Origin: Anopheles merus | Lineage: Eukaryota > Arthropoda > Insecta > Diptera > Culicidae | Assembly (NCBI RefSeq): GCF_017562075.2 | Contig: NC_054083.1 | Coordinates: 15,811,575 to 15,875,574, forward strand | Direction: 5' to 3' | DNA length: 64,000 bases | Part shown: piece after piece, positions 52,492 through 64,000 of the stretch | How positions within the stretch are numbered: position 1 is the first letter of the stretch | How the letters are laid out: every line of letters starts with the position of its first letter | Notes under the pieces: generated by a model | What the model was told of the DNA's origin: nothing | What the model saw: the letters and a program-made list of their open reading frames with translations, nothing else | The model's database searches: none | Translations under genes and position numbers: made by a program

Positions 52492-55400
52492 TTTTTAGTC
52501 AGTGGCGCGTTAAACGGTGGGCGGACTGGGCGGCCGCCAGGGGCCCCGGCGATCTAGGGGGCCCCGGCGATCTAGGGGGCCCCGTCATTGTGGATGTTCG
52601 ACTTCGTATCGATTCTACCCCCCCCCCCCCCCCCCTCTGGATGGGACTTTTACCATCTATTTCAAAAAGACTCATTTTTAATTAATGCATTTTTCCCATC
52701 GCTTCACTCACTGTATTTTGTCAAGGGCCCGAACCGAAATACCGGGGCCCCATACTACTCAAAGCAGCACATTAAATGTTCTAAGAAATCTGCCAATACT
52801 TGCATCACAGTCGCAAGCGAAGAACGCTGCGACATGCGCGCACAGCTCAAATCAATACCTCATCATCGTTGTCGCAAAGTATTGGACAGAGCGAGAAACC
52901 GTTAATTTTTGCTGGTGTGGGTGGCCTGTGCACGAGCACCCAAACCCAAAACCACGCAGAGCAACTTGCTGCTAAAATGGAATGCACAGCACGCTGCGCT
53001 TAACTACCACCGAAAACCCGTTACACAACACAATCATACAACACACCCAAGCAAAAATTTAAAGACCCCGAAACACAATATCAATACACCGACTCGTAGC
53101 CGGTAAAATTAGCAGGAAAAATTGACTAACATCAAGCAAGCAACGGTGCTCCAGTGGGTAGAGGTTTCATTCGAGAAACGATTCCATCGATATCGATGTG
53201 TGCGCTTTTCAATTTGGCTGGGATGAAACGTGCCTGCGCTTGTCTGGGGCCCCTATACTTGTTTTGCAGATGTGTGCCGAAAACAGACAGCTGTTTTCAC
53301 GCGAAAAATGGTATTCACATCTCAAGCCTGAGATCGTGAAGCGTGCCTGCTTTTAACGAAAAACCTTAAATTTTCACGCGGGGTCCTACTCAACTTTTGT
53401 GGTCAACTGACAAATAGGGGAAATCGGGAAGGGGTGGTATTCATATGTCCAAAAAGGAACTCGAAAAAGGAACATAGTTGTATTTACATACAACTTTTTG
53501 CGTGAAGACAAAATAAAAAACCGTTACAGCTATACTGAAGCCAAAACTCAAAGGTGGTTTACGGGGCCTCAACGATTATGTGGACTCTTCGATGAAGGGG
53601 TCCCGTCGGTAAGGGCCCCGTCGGTAAGGAGGCCCCATCAATAAGGGTCCCCGTCTATTAGGGGCCCCATCAATAAGGGGCCCCGTCCATTTGGTGTCTT
53701 GGTGTGGATGGTCCGTGCTCGAGCTCACCAAAAAAACGCGGAGACACTTGCTGCTAAAATCCAATGCACGGAACACAGAACAGCGCTGCGTTTAACCACA
53801 AAGAAACCCCGTTGAAACAGCCACAATCACAAATCATACACAGACAAAAATTTAAAGGCCCCTAAACAAAATTTCAATACACCGGCTCGTAGCCGGAGAA
53901 ATTCGCAGGAAAAATTGACACCAAGCTCGCGTTGCTTTAAAAAGTCTAGGAAGATCGTTTGGTCAACGGTCCTTCAGTGGGTTGAGGTCTCATTCGAGAA
54001 ATGGTTAAATCGATGTAATTGTGTGCACTCTTGGCTGGGATGAACCGTCTTGTTCTTGTATACGGGGCCCCTGCTATCGCTTTGCGATTTTGTGTCGAAA
54101 GCAGACAGCTGTTTCACACGAAAAATGGTATTCACATTCCTGGCCTGGGATAGTGTATTGTGTCTTTTAATGCAAAAACTAAAATTTTCATTCTTGGCCC
54201 TAATCGAACACATCAAGTTTGTGGACCGAAGAGAAGGGGAAATGGGAAAGGTTTCAGTTAGAAGGAAGGGGGGAAGGGTATAAAAATACTCAAGGAACCT
54301 ATGGACCATGTTCATTTATATATGGTTTTTATCGACTATTTCAATTTTTGCGAATACAACAAGACCAAAAACCGTTACAGATGCATCTACATACAGCCAT
54401 AATACGAAGAACAATCTCCATTGCCTCGGCCATTTGGGGGCCCCGTTGATGATTCCGTCGATTGAGGGGCCCCTTCCATTTGATGTTGTCAACCTAATAT
54501 ATCCCCATTTTTCCCCCGGGGGTTATGTTTACAATCAGATTTACTATTACTACCAGACCTATCAGAAGCATATTTATTTTACTTATCAGAAGCATTTTAC
54601 TATCAGAAGCAGAAAACATTTGCCTTTTTAACATGTGCAATATTTTTGTTTACCATGTGCACCTTAGTTGGAAGCGTAGAACGCTGCGATACATGCCCAG
54701 AGCTCAACACAATATCATTTCATCATCGATGGCCCAAAGCGTTGGATCAAATGCATTGAACGCTACGCGCGAGTTGGGTAAAGCGAAATCCGTTACAAGA
54801 GATGCCTCACACAAACTACATGCACATACGACATTAAAAGGCTCCGAAACCGATCTCAACACAACGGTTCGTAGCCGTAGAAATAAGCAAGAAAAATTGG
54901 CTGACACCAAGCACGCTCTTTTTATCTGTTGAGGTTTCATTCAAGAATCGATTCCGATGTCGATGTGTGCGTTTTTTAATTTGGCCTGTGTGTATGTTAT
55001 CACGCAAAAACTAAGAACTCGTGCCCCGGCTAACCTTTGGGGCCCCAGTTAAAATTGTGGACTGGACGAAGTGATGGTGGAAAGGCAAGCTGTTGAAGGG
55101 TTTGGGTCAAATTTGGAAGGGTCGACGGAAAGGAAATATCGATATGAATGATCGCGTAAAATTTGAACTAATTAAGCTATCGGCAAAGTCCGGCCCACCA
55201 CAATATGCAGTCAGGCCCGAGAAAATATTTGCGCGATTTTGAAAGATAGGAAGATCCTATTTATTAAAAATTAACTGAACATATTTTAATATGACAATTC
55301 ATATCGTTGAACTATTCCAAATTTGATCACCATAACATGGATTGTCGGACCAATCAATATGGTCAAATTTGAGGAGAAATTAGAAAATAGAAACGAATAA

Positions 55401-56534
55401 TTCCATAAAAACCTAACTGTTGATTTTACGAGAACAATGGTTACACTCTATTGCTTTTTAAGGATGCAACGATTTTCTTGGAGCTTTTTTTTTAAGAAAT
55501 GCACTATCAATTCGTCTGACCTGGCCTTACTTGTCCGTGGCCTCATAATAGTACTGAACGATTGTACGTTTGTCTCGATATTTTTCAGCTGTTAACTATT
55601 TTGTACCATCTCCAGATATATCCTAGAAAACAATTTGAAACATGGAAGGAAGGGTACGTTAAGAAGCGATATTGCGATTTTGCTTTATTGTTTTGAGCTT
55701 TTTATGACTTTTGCACACTATGCTGCAGACTCTTAATTGAAGAATCTTTACAATCAATTTTAGTTATTGTAATTTAATAAAATGAATTTAAAACTTGCTT
55801 GGATGATATAATAATCTAAGAAAACCAATAACCAATCGCATTGTTTAATAACATAAATATCATATCATTTTGTGTATTAACTGTAATAATATAATAATGT
55901 ATGTGTAAAACAAATGCATTCTCCTGGCCCTCACCGCTCGATCATTTAGAAAGCAGCTGATCTAAAGCAGTGGTCTCCAACCTGTGGTCCGTGGATTACT
56001 TGAGACAAACATACTGCAATACAAGGTATTTCCAGTTACTTTCGAATGAAAATATTGTTTTTCCAGCGTGCAAGAAGTTATCGCTTTGACCGATTGAAAA
56101 TGAAGTGGCCGTAATTCGAAGACAGACGGTACTTCAGTATTCATTGTAAAGGTAAACCAACGTAAAAGCAAAATATTGTTTTCATGTTATGCTCACGATG
56201 ACGATTTTAAATCAAATCGTCCGTATTATGAAACACGAGCTGGAAATTGTAAAGTAGGAAAGAAAATATCGTTTAGAACCATCGTTCTTGTCCATAAAAG
56301 ACAAACGTAACTAGCTTAGCGAAAACGATAACTTTCCGACCTTTAACTTCTATTGAGTATAGATAAAACCAACAACAACGATCATGGCAGGTCAGATTTG
56401 TTCGGATTGTCAGGATAGGACTAAGCCCATCCATCATCTATCGACTTCTCATTTAAGGAGTTTACTTATGTCCTCCTACCCAAGGTAAGCCCTCTAAACT
56501 CCAACGTCCTACAGGTTTTTATGATCGCCTAGAC

Positions 56535-56837
56535 CAGGGGTCTCCAAACTTTTCAGTTCGCGGGCCGCATTTCTTCGTAAATATCGTTGTTGAGGGCCAT
56601 TTACGCGTTACTTTTGGTAATGAGAACGTTTAAAACTTGTTTTGACAAGAAAATACTTAATAAATGTTTTAAAGTTCTGCATTTTTCTTTTATAGTAACT
56701 TGATTCTTGTCTTGGTTTAGTAAAAATTTAAAAAAATGATGGAAACTGTCAAACATATATGATATTTACATTATCCTTTACAACATCATCACGGGCCGCA
56801 TTATAGGCTCTCGAGGGCCGTAGTTTGGAAACCCCTG
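56535..56837. mobile_element. Nested hAT MITE, 303 bp
   Basis: Termini are CAGGGGTCTCCAAAC and, from the other end, CAGGGGTTTCCAAAC (one mismatch in 15). The flanking 8-bp duplication GCCTAGAC is perfect (56527-56534 and 56838-56845). The element sits inside the larger hAT copy. The paralogous copy has the unoccupied target at 12568-12575, which fixes the borders exactly. No coding potential is visible. Confidence 0.92.
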
Positions 56838-57366
56838 GCCTAGACGATCAAGTGTCGAAAGTCCGCTTCGAAACAGTATCCACAGTACCCAAAATTTTAA
56901 CATACCACAAAGCCTTTCTGATATTAATGATTGTTAAGTCATTACTATCGATTGAAAATTGGCGAAAAAAAGTATTAAAATTGGGGTTTTTAATGATGCG
57001 CGGGTGGCAGTCCATTCTGCTTATGTTCATCTCTGTTTCATAAAGTTTTATACAGATGTGAATTGTATTTTGTCGAAAGAAGTTTGTTGATTTGGTATAA
57101 TGGGTATTTGGCCGAATACGCACCTAAAATTTATCGGGGTGTCTGTAAGCGGTTACCAAATCAAATTTTTGTTCATCACGAGCAAGTGGGCTTCGCAGTA
57201 TGTTTTCCTTTGAAGCTCAGACGTGTCGTTTTGGTAGAATAAATAGCTGCATTTTCAGTAATTTGTTTTACTGATATTCAGTACCATGTATTACTTAATA
57301 GCTTTCAGTAAAAAATGTAACTGCAGCAAACTTATACAATTTGCAGTGTATGATTCGTACACCAAA

Positions 57367-57390
57367 CCCCCCCCCCCCCCCCCCCCCCCC
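57367..57390. repeat. 24-bp C homopolymer in hAT copy 2
   Basis: The corresponding tract in copy 1 is ten G (11969-11978). Length differences are expected from slippage or sequencing error. Confidence 0.95.
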
Positions 57391-57469
57391 GCGATGGATT
57401 TGGTGAAGGGGCCCCGTCTACCATAACGCCTAGGGCCTCGGAGAGGCTTGACCCGCCACTGTTTTTAGT

Positions 57470-60400
57470 AAGGAGCAGTAAAACCGATACTGAGAGTTTT
57501 TTTAAGCTGTGTGGAGGAAGTTGTTTTCAACAGACAAAAAACATTAAATTTAAATATTTTGGGAAACATGGTTTTGTTACTTGCGTTTTTTAATGTTACC
57601 TAAACAACACTTTTTATATATTTCACTAATTGAAAACATCCCCGTACACTTTTGCATTGCATAAACAAATACAAGTTTGCCCAGAGGAATGGCTCGGGAA
57701 GCAAAGAATACTACATTTGTGGCTACATTCACATACCTGCGCGACTCGGATCGATAAATTCCTTCGAACGCCAGTGGAAGGAAACAGGACACAGCGATCG
57801 CTCGCTCCTGTACGCTGTCTTACTCTCCGCCATTCATTTTGCACGTCTTAAGATTCCGAACCGGGGAGAATGGGTATCCTGTTGGCAGCTTCGAATGCAC
57901 TAAAACGCACAAACTTTCGCTTGCTGCTTGCTTTGTCTTGGGCGCGTGTTTATTTTTTCACTTTCCATTCACCACTCGCGACACTCTTTTGCTTCACACA
58001 ATACCGGTATGCTGCGGTGCCTGCAGCAAAAGCGATGTCGTTGCTTCGCAGAAACGAACCAAGTGGTCGGTAGGTGGAAAAGCGTTTGACCAATTCCCAA
58101 GTACCAGCTTGTATTGATTCTAATTGTTCACGCCATGCCCAACACGTACAGCAGGCAATCACGAAACACGAAAACGCGAGTCACACCGAGAAAGGAACAA
58201 ATGGGAAAGAATCGAAATGAAGACAAACTACACGCCCGTGACGGGGGTTCGCATGCGTGCAGGTACGGAGGAAAATTTAGCTGTTTACAATTTTCCTGCT
58301 GCCGGAAAATCGTTCCACCCCAGTAATCGGGCGAATCGGGCGAACCGGGTGTGAGAGAGATAGAAAGGTAAGGCGAAAAACACACTGGGAGCGCTGCAGG
58401 GAACTGCCGGGTTGACAGATTTCTAATATGTTTTGAATGTTCGGTTATGTCTAGATGGTGATTGGGAAATTAAATGTGACCTCAGCTGGTTCTGGATAAG
58501 TAGTTCTGTATGATGTATTCCTTTTTAATAAATAGTTAAACTAGTTAAACTAGTCCATCCACCGAACATGCACATGGAAACGGATCAGACGGGAAGAACT
58601 TTAGCCAAGGGGCGGATTATGCCAACTTGTGTCGTACATATTGCATACTTTGTGGCTGAAATTGTACCGCAAATTGCATGCAGGTGCTGAATGACGTTAA
58701 ATATTGCATACTGTCAGGCGTATCATACTGGACTGCTGAAAATGGTCCCCGTGCGTATCCTGTAGATGTCGCTAATACCAAATTTAAATTAAAAAAATAC
58801 GTTAATCCGTTTCATGGTGCACAAATTAGATGGTTGGCTTTATCAGAACGCAGGGGCTATAAATGTTGCAAAATTGCAATTGATGGTGTATATTTTATAT
58901 TTTCCTTTTTAAACTAAATAACTTTGAAAAAAGATTTTAGCTAGAATTAATATAAAACATAATATTGAGAGTCTTCATTACTCTCCTGCTTAAACATGGA
59001 CTATGAACATGGGTCAATGTATAGGAGATGATTGGATTTTGTGGAACTTGATAGTTTTCTTTGGTCATGGGTTGGACCATCCTCATCATCATCATCATCA
59101 TCATCATAAAAAACATTTTTAGCTTAACTACTTGTTCGGTAGGCTACGCAAAGTATTAACCGAATGAAAGAGTAACAGGGTCGTAAGCGATAACTGAAGT
59201 GGTTGTGGACAAAGTATTTGACCTAGTAACCGGGATTCTTCCTGCTAATTACTTTACATCCATTCTCAGTCGTCGCCAAGGGGTGTTCAGGGGTTGATTT
59301 AAATTTTATTTTATTAAAAATCTAGCCTATTATTCAACTAAATTTTCCATTCAACACACTCGCTGGATCACACTTGTTGGCTTACTCTCAAAAGTGGACG
59401 GTGTCGTGAAATGTCCTGGTGCTTAATAATAACAATAGCTCTTCAGCAGCCTCCCATCCATGATCGGGTGTCTATCTTCGGCAGGTTTTGCTTCACCTAA
59501 TCGAGTCGTCGAGATCGCTGTGTTCCTCTCCTCTTTCCCCTTTTAATGGTAATTATTGTGATAAGACAGCGAATTTGTGTAGTCACGAGTGTCACAAGTT
59601 GTCGAGCGGGTCCAAGAGGCATTTACCAGATTTGATGCCAGCAGATTATATGGTGGGCCTTATGCATCTTGCCCGATTATGAATCTAGGGATCGGTTACT
59701 GGGTTTGGAGTCGAAATTCACCGCAAACATGCCCAATCCTTAACCGCTGTCTCCCTTCTATATAATAAAACAGATGCGCCTGCATTACTCATCTCTATTG
59801 CTATTTATGTGCCCAACCGATTGCTCCGTATTCGCTCTTCCTTACTAATTCCAAGACGCCGTTCTGCATGTGGTCGAAACGATCCGTTGTTGCGTGCACT
59901 ATCTTCGTTTAATTTCTCGAGTAACCTTTTTAATTTCCACATATCCCTGTTAGTTTTTCGTCTCCGTTTAAGATCCTCTATAAATTTCTCTTCCCATTTG
60001 TGATCAAGCTACTTTCAGTGTTTTAGTTGAGTAATAGAATAGGCTAATTAATTTAGGATAGTATAGGATAGCATAGTACTGCACTACAGTACAAGTACTG
60101 GAAGGTTCTAAAACATTGAAGGTCTTCGCGTAAAAATAGTAAAAATTAGACTTCCTTTAAAGTAATAAACAGTCTCAGAACATCTAGCAAAATTGAGGAG
60201 TCCTTTTTGATGATCTACCTGCACTACATTGTTCGATATTTGCTTTTCCCTTAGTTAACGATGAAACTTAACATCATTGAGGAAAATGTGTCTGTGTTAA
60301 CTTCCTTTGATGCTTTGTGTGCTTTCGCACGATCACCAACCACCGATTGCTCAATTTCTCTCTTTTTCAATGGTTGCCAATGATTGTCCCCCCTCCCTTC

Positions 60401-62005
60401 CATCCATCTTGTGCGCCTCGCTGCCCGCACCCGGTATTAATTTTAATTATGATTGTTTATGAAACTAGCAAAATAGGAAATTACTAACTTTGTCGTCAGC
60501 GTCTTGAGACAATTACGATTGCAGCACGATTCCCCACGCCAAAGCACAGAATACGGTGGCAACTTAACGGCACCCGGCGAAGAATCAAACGGCAGCTCGA
60601 GCTGCATCGTCTTACATACACACATACACATACACAAATACACTACACAATCCATAAGGCAGGCGGGCCCCTGGGAGCCGTTTTGCGCCCCGATCGGCTC
60701 CGGATGCTCAGAGGATGCTTGGCGGCGAAGAATGGGCAATGCGATCGGATGGCCAGCAAGGGGAGAAGCGGAACAACGAAACGTAAGGTGGCTTCGAAGT
60801 ATGGTTCATTTCCCGGAAGGAAAAGTTACAATAGTTTCACACCTACAGCACACGATTTCCGCCTTGGCATTTCAATTATGAAGGAAATCGTTACGCTTCG
60901 AGAAAGGGCTTGCCGCAAGCGGCACTGGAAAAGGAAGAATAGTACCGTGTGGGCAGTACGGCAAAGGGGTAGTAAAGTCCTGCTTCCGGACACTACTTGC
61001 CGTGCGGAACACTGACCTGGAGGGCAGGGAAAGGGATGTTTTATTAGTTCGGATGACGGTCTCTTTGTTTCTTCGCGTGGTGGTTGTGGTTGATGGAAGT
61101 AGTTTTTTGTTCATTCTTTTATTGTCCACTGTTCAGTGCTGCTGGTATGAAAACCAAGGCATAAAAGATCTAAAAAAAAGAACACGCAGTAGTAAGTGAA
61201 TGGAAGCGAGTTTAGTTGGTAGAGGAGGTTTGAAAAAGTTCGAAGAAAGGAAAGCCTCAGAAAAAAGTACCGGAATTACCGGTGAACAAAGTACAGATAT
61301 TCATTTTGCAGTGCGCACACTTTTTGCATGTTTTGTTTGTGGGTTAGCAGATCTGTACCATAATGTCAAACCTGTGTAGGGAGTTTATCTGTATTTATTT
61401 GTTTGAACCATATGATTCAATTGTCTAGGGAAAATTGTTTGAACCAGAGTAATTATTTAATTATTTTGATTGATCAAACTTCTGACGACAACTTCATAAA
61501 ATCATTCATCACAAGCCAATATATTTATGTTTTAAATGCAAAAGCAAGAAATATGCTAAAAGAGTAATACACATTAGGAAATAGTTATAAGAGTTAGTGT
61601 ATCAATTCATGTTTACAATTGGAAAGAAAATAGATAGTCTTGAAAAACGCGGTGGATTTTTTAGAAAAAAAAAAACACTTTATTTACCGATTGAGGTTTA
61701 ATCAAAAAATTAATCCTCATGTACCGATTGTCGAATTTCTAAAACTAAAAGGCTAGGAGCGGAACAATCCACCTCCTTATCTCCTAACCTATCGTTTTTA
61801 TCCTCCCTCTCACTCTCTTCTCTAGCGTTGTGACCTGACATACTGTTGGGCACTCACGAGTTTCCAATAGATAGCATTTAGTTTATGACATGTGGGTCTA
61901 TGATTTCAAATCTTAACCCAATTGAAACTACTTTTCTAATCCTTTACTAATTGATTTATGTATGAACCGTCAAGGAGACCAGATTGTTGTGTCCGTCATT
62001 GACTA
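57470..62005. other. Stretch without recognised gene
   Basis: It contains the ATC microsatellite and a TATATAA box at 59,759-59,765 with no identified transcript. ORFs are short and overlap on both strands. Nothing is assignable. Confidence 0.5.
59083..59107. repeat. (ATC)n microsatellite
   Basis: A perfect trinucleotide run of about eight units. Confidence 0.9.
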
Positions 62006-62007
62006 TA

Positions 62008-62135
62008 CAGGGTTTCGAATCATATAAGGGAATAATTCAATCACTTAGGGGAAAGTTGCAAATCAGTAGGGGAAAGTTGCATGCAAGCTGTGGAAGTTTG
62101 CAATCATATAGGGGAGTGTTGCAATAGGGGAGTGG
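62008..62135 (+). repeat. CAGGGTTT end followed by an array of 21-bp units
   Basis: TA-CAGGGTTTCG at 62006-62017 is followed by about five near-exact 21-bp steps, each with a core like AGGGGAAAGTTGC (62047 and 62068, then variants near 62091 and 62110). No inverted partner end was found downstream, so this is probably a one-armed or truncated relative of the TA-flanked CAGGGTTT elements. Confidence 0.5.
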
Positions 62136-62139
62136 AGCT

Positions 62140-63955
62140 GTCGTCAGATTGTGGGTGCCGGTGTAAAAAGCTTCGAATTGATGCCGATGAGGTTTTTTTT
62201 AAACATCATTTGGAGTTGTTTTCGTGTGGGATTCAGCTGTGCAGCAGTTTGTGTGTTCGAAATTGGGGTAGCAAGAATGATTGTTGAACTGTTTCATTAT
62301 TTGAATATTTGATAGTCTTTGGCCAAACTGTGCTATCTGTGTCAGTTTAATATGTTTCATTGATTACAGAGCCTAAGGAACTACTTGCAACACTGCAAAT
62401 GAAAAGACTCTTCAGAAGCGTGAATAGATTACAGTTAGTCTTTGAATGGGACGGCTCGTAACCAAAGAGTACAAAACGAGGATTTGTGCATAAAGCAGCG
62501 TTAAGAAACTGGATTAATTAACCGATCCAAAACCTATGATAGTATGTCGCGAGTAGACAGTCTCAAAGAGTAGCTTGTAAATGTCATTCTAAACACCATT
62601 CTAAACCTAAGAAGTTCCTCTAAACAAGTGAACTTCCATGAGCTTTATAGCTGGGGTCTTCTCGGGGTCAAAATATTAAAAGTAGACATACTTAAGCTTG
62701 AGAACACCAGAATTGTACCAGAACGCTAACAATTTTGTGTTCTTCTGTAGTTTTTCTTCCGTTGTATAATTTAAATGTAGATTTGAGTCACAAGTCCACC
62801 ATAAGACGAAACATTTCCAGAGTATGTGTTATCTTTAAGACGTTATCCTGCAGGGTTAACCCTTCCAAATAATCATGACTAACTATTCAGCTTTGCGTGA
62901 AGTACTGTTCCACCCTTTCAATTGTTACTCCATTCGATATTCGTAATGCATAGCTAATGGGATTCGACATAAAGTATTCCCTTCACAGAAAATGTCTTCA
63001 AGACGAAGGCATAAATTGACATACTACTCCACATTAGCGTGCATATTATAGTCACACTTGCATTGTAACCGAAATCACATAAAATCCCTTCGTTATGTAT
63101 TCTTTTATTCCCTCTGCAATGGTTCTACTGCTTACTACCTGCTCAAGTGCGTGTTGTTGCAAATTTAGCAGACCATCAACGTGTCAAATCCTCGTATCGT
63201 GAAATTTTAATAGCGTTAAATTCATGCCTTTATCACATGGCAGGTACTGCTGTGCCGTTGAACCGTACTCCAGCCTGCTGATGGTAGCGTTACGCAAAAG
63301 TTTAAAACCTAAAATCCCTTCCTCCCGTGCCGGCTGACGGCAGGCAGGGCAGCCCGGTTGTGTACGGTGCTGCACCCATGTCAAGTGATCAGTTTCATTG
63401 GCTGTCATCGGCTGCAAAACATATCGATAATTATGCTTATGCTTTTGACATATTGCAAACGGTTGACGGTGGAGCAGTGCAAACATGGTCTCCTCCCACC
63501 GCTTTACCTCCTCCCGTAGCACGAAGCATTAGCTTGCAAAACCCAATCCATACGGAGCTGCTGCTTCCCGTGGCGAGAAAGGTTGGTAGCTGTTTTTGCC
63601 GGATGTTCAGGAAGGTTGAGTAAGAAACAACGAACAAAAAAGCTAGCAGGAAAGCAGTAGGAAATGCTTGTAGGGAGTTTGTATGTAAAGTAAAATGAAT
63701 ACAAAAATAACGAAAATGAGCAACAGCGTATTACGCGATGAGTACATTGGTCTAAGCAAGCAAAACCAAAGCAGGAAAGCGAGAGCAGAAACGAAAGAAA
63801 ATCGGTCTGGTGTGCGCTAGTCGGAGCGCTTGATACAAACACAGCAGCAGCAACAGTAGCAATCGAAGTATGGGAAGAGATGGAAATGACATCCAATAAA
63901 TTGCGCCACCGGTCGCCACCGGAACCTGGTGCTAACGTATCAATTTCATCTTCAG
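62140..63955. other. Stretch without recognised gene
   Basis: AT-rich to about 63,180, then GC-richer up to a candidate splice acceptor near the window end. No known motif was seen in the small ORFs. Confidence 0.5.
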
Positions 63956-64000
63956 GCCGCAGACCTGGCGAGTGGAAAATCGGTAGTGCCGAGCGGTTCA
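63956..64000 (+). CDS. Candidate internal exon start at window edge (partial)
   Basis: A plausible 3' splice site precedes it: branch-point-like CTAAC at 63932-63936, a pyrimidine-leaning tract and AG at 63954-63955. From 63956 two of the three frames stay open to the window end (45 bp). This is too short to identify a product. Confidence 0.2.

Larger units (their letters stand above)
52500..57461 (-). mobile_element. Non-autonomous hAT-type transposon, copy 2 (4.96 kb), inverted relative to copy 1
   Basis: This is the reverse complement of the element at 11,894-17,185 along most of its length. The ends are CAGTGGCGCGT at 52500 and the complement of CAGTGGCGGGT at 57461. It is flanked by perfect 8-bp duplications TTTTTAGT (52492-52499 and 57462-57469). 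That target differs from copy 1, so the insertion is independent. Relative to copy 1 it lacks about 723 bp (junction near 55,866) and carries a nested 303-bp MITE. It has about 100 bp extra near 55,130-55,250 and longer C tracts (52618-52635; 57367-57390). In a ~275-bp stretch I compared by eye there were five substitutions. No transposase ORF is present. Confidence 0.87.

Noticed and set aside
62047..62125. CRISPR-like spacing of short repeats
   Set aside because: The units are contiguous 21-bp steps without distinct spacers, in a eukaryotic context.

Overview
This is a eukaryotic, insect-type genomic window and almost certainly a mosquito. The evidence is short GT-AG introns (73-125 bp), one multi-exon insect UDP-glycosyltransferase gene, and many small DNA-transposon relics, non-LTR retrotransposon 3' ends and tRNA-derived SINE copies. 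The SINE 3' end resembles the Anopheles gambiae SINE200 type as I remember it, so Anopheles is my inference. I see no bacterial operons, CRISPR array, rRNA or tRNA gene. There is one 100-N assembly gap (31,034-31,133).

The only gene I can call with confidence is a plus-strand UGT of five exons at 37,421-39,423 (550 residues). It has a signal peptide, the UGT signature, a C-terminal membrane anchor and a KKxx-like tail. The position normally held by the catalytic histidine is asparagine.

The UGT sits between two ~5 kb copies of the same non-autonomous hAT-type transposon in inverted orientation: 11,894-17,185 and 52,500-57,461. Each has its own perfect 8-bp target duplication (AATACAAT; TTTTTAGT), so they are independent insertions 35 kb apart. 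The element is built of diverged internal repeats, is studded with GGGGCCCC palindromes and has homopolymer G/C tracts near both ends. The right copy carries a nested 303-bp hAT MITE with a perfect 8-bp duplication. The left copy preserves the matching empty site.

The rest is TE-rich intergenic or intronic DNA. 1-11.9 kb holds SINE pieces, three non-LTR 3' fragments, a GGGCCC-ended MITE and two adjacent TA-flanked CAGGGTTT elements. 17-27 kb is mostly unique, with GC-richer patches. 27.4-29.3 kb is a three-level nest: a TA element inside a hAT-like element inside the GGGCCC MITE. 29-37 kb is unique apart from the gap. 39-52 kb is unique plus a long AC microsatellite, a third diverged GGGCCC-MITE copy and a fresh 5'-truncated non-LTR insertion. 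57-64 kb is mostly unique, with a 21-bp iterated array and a candidate exon starting 45 bp before the window end.

The most unusual signal is architectural. Four unrelated-looking elements share TA-flanked CAGGGTTT-like ends and are built of degenerate ~20-21 bp iterated units, three of them folding into inverted repeats.
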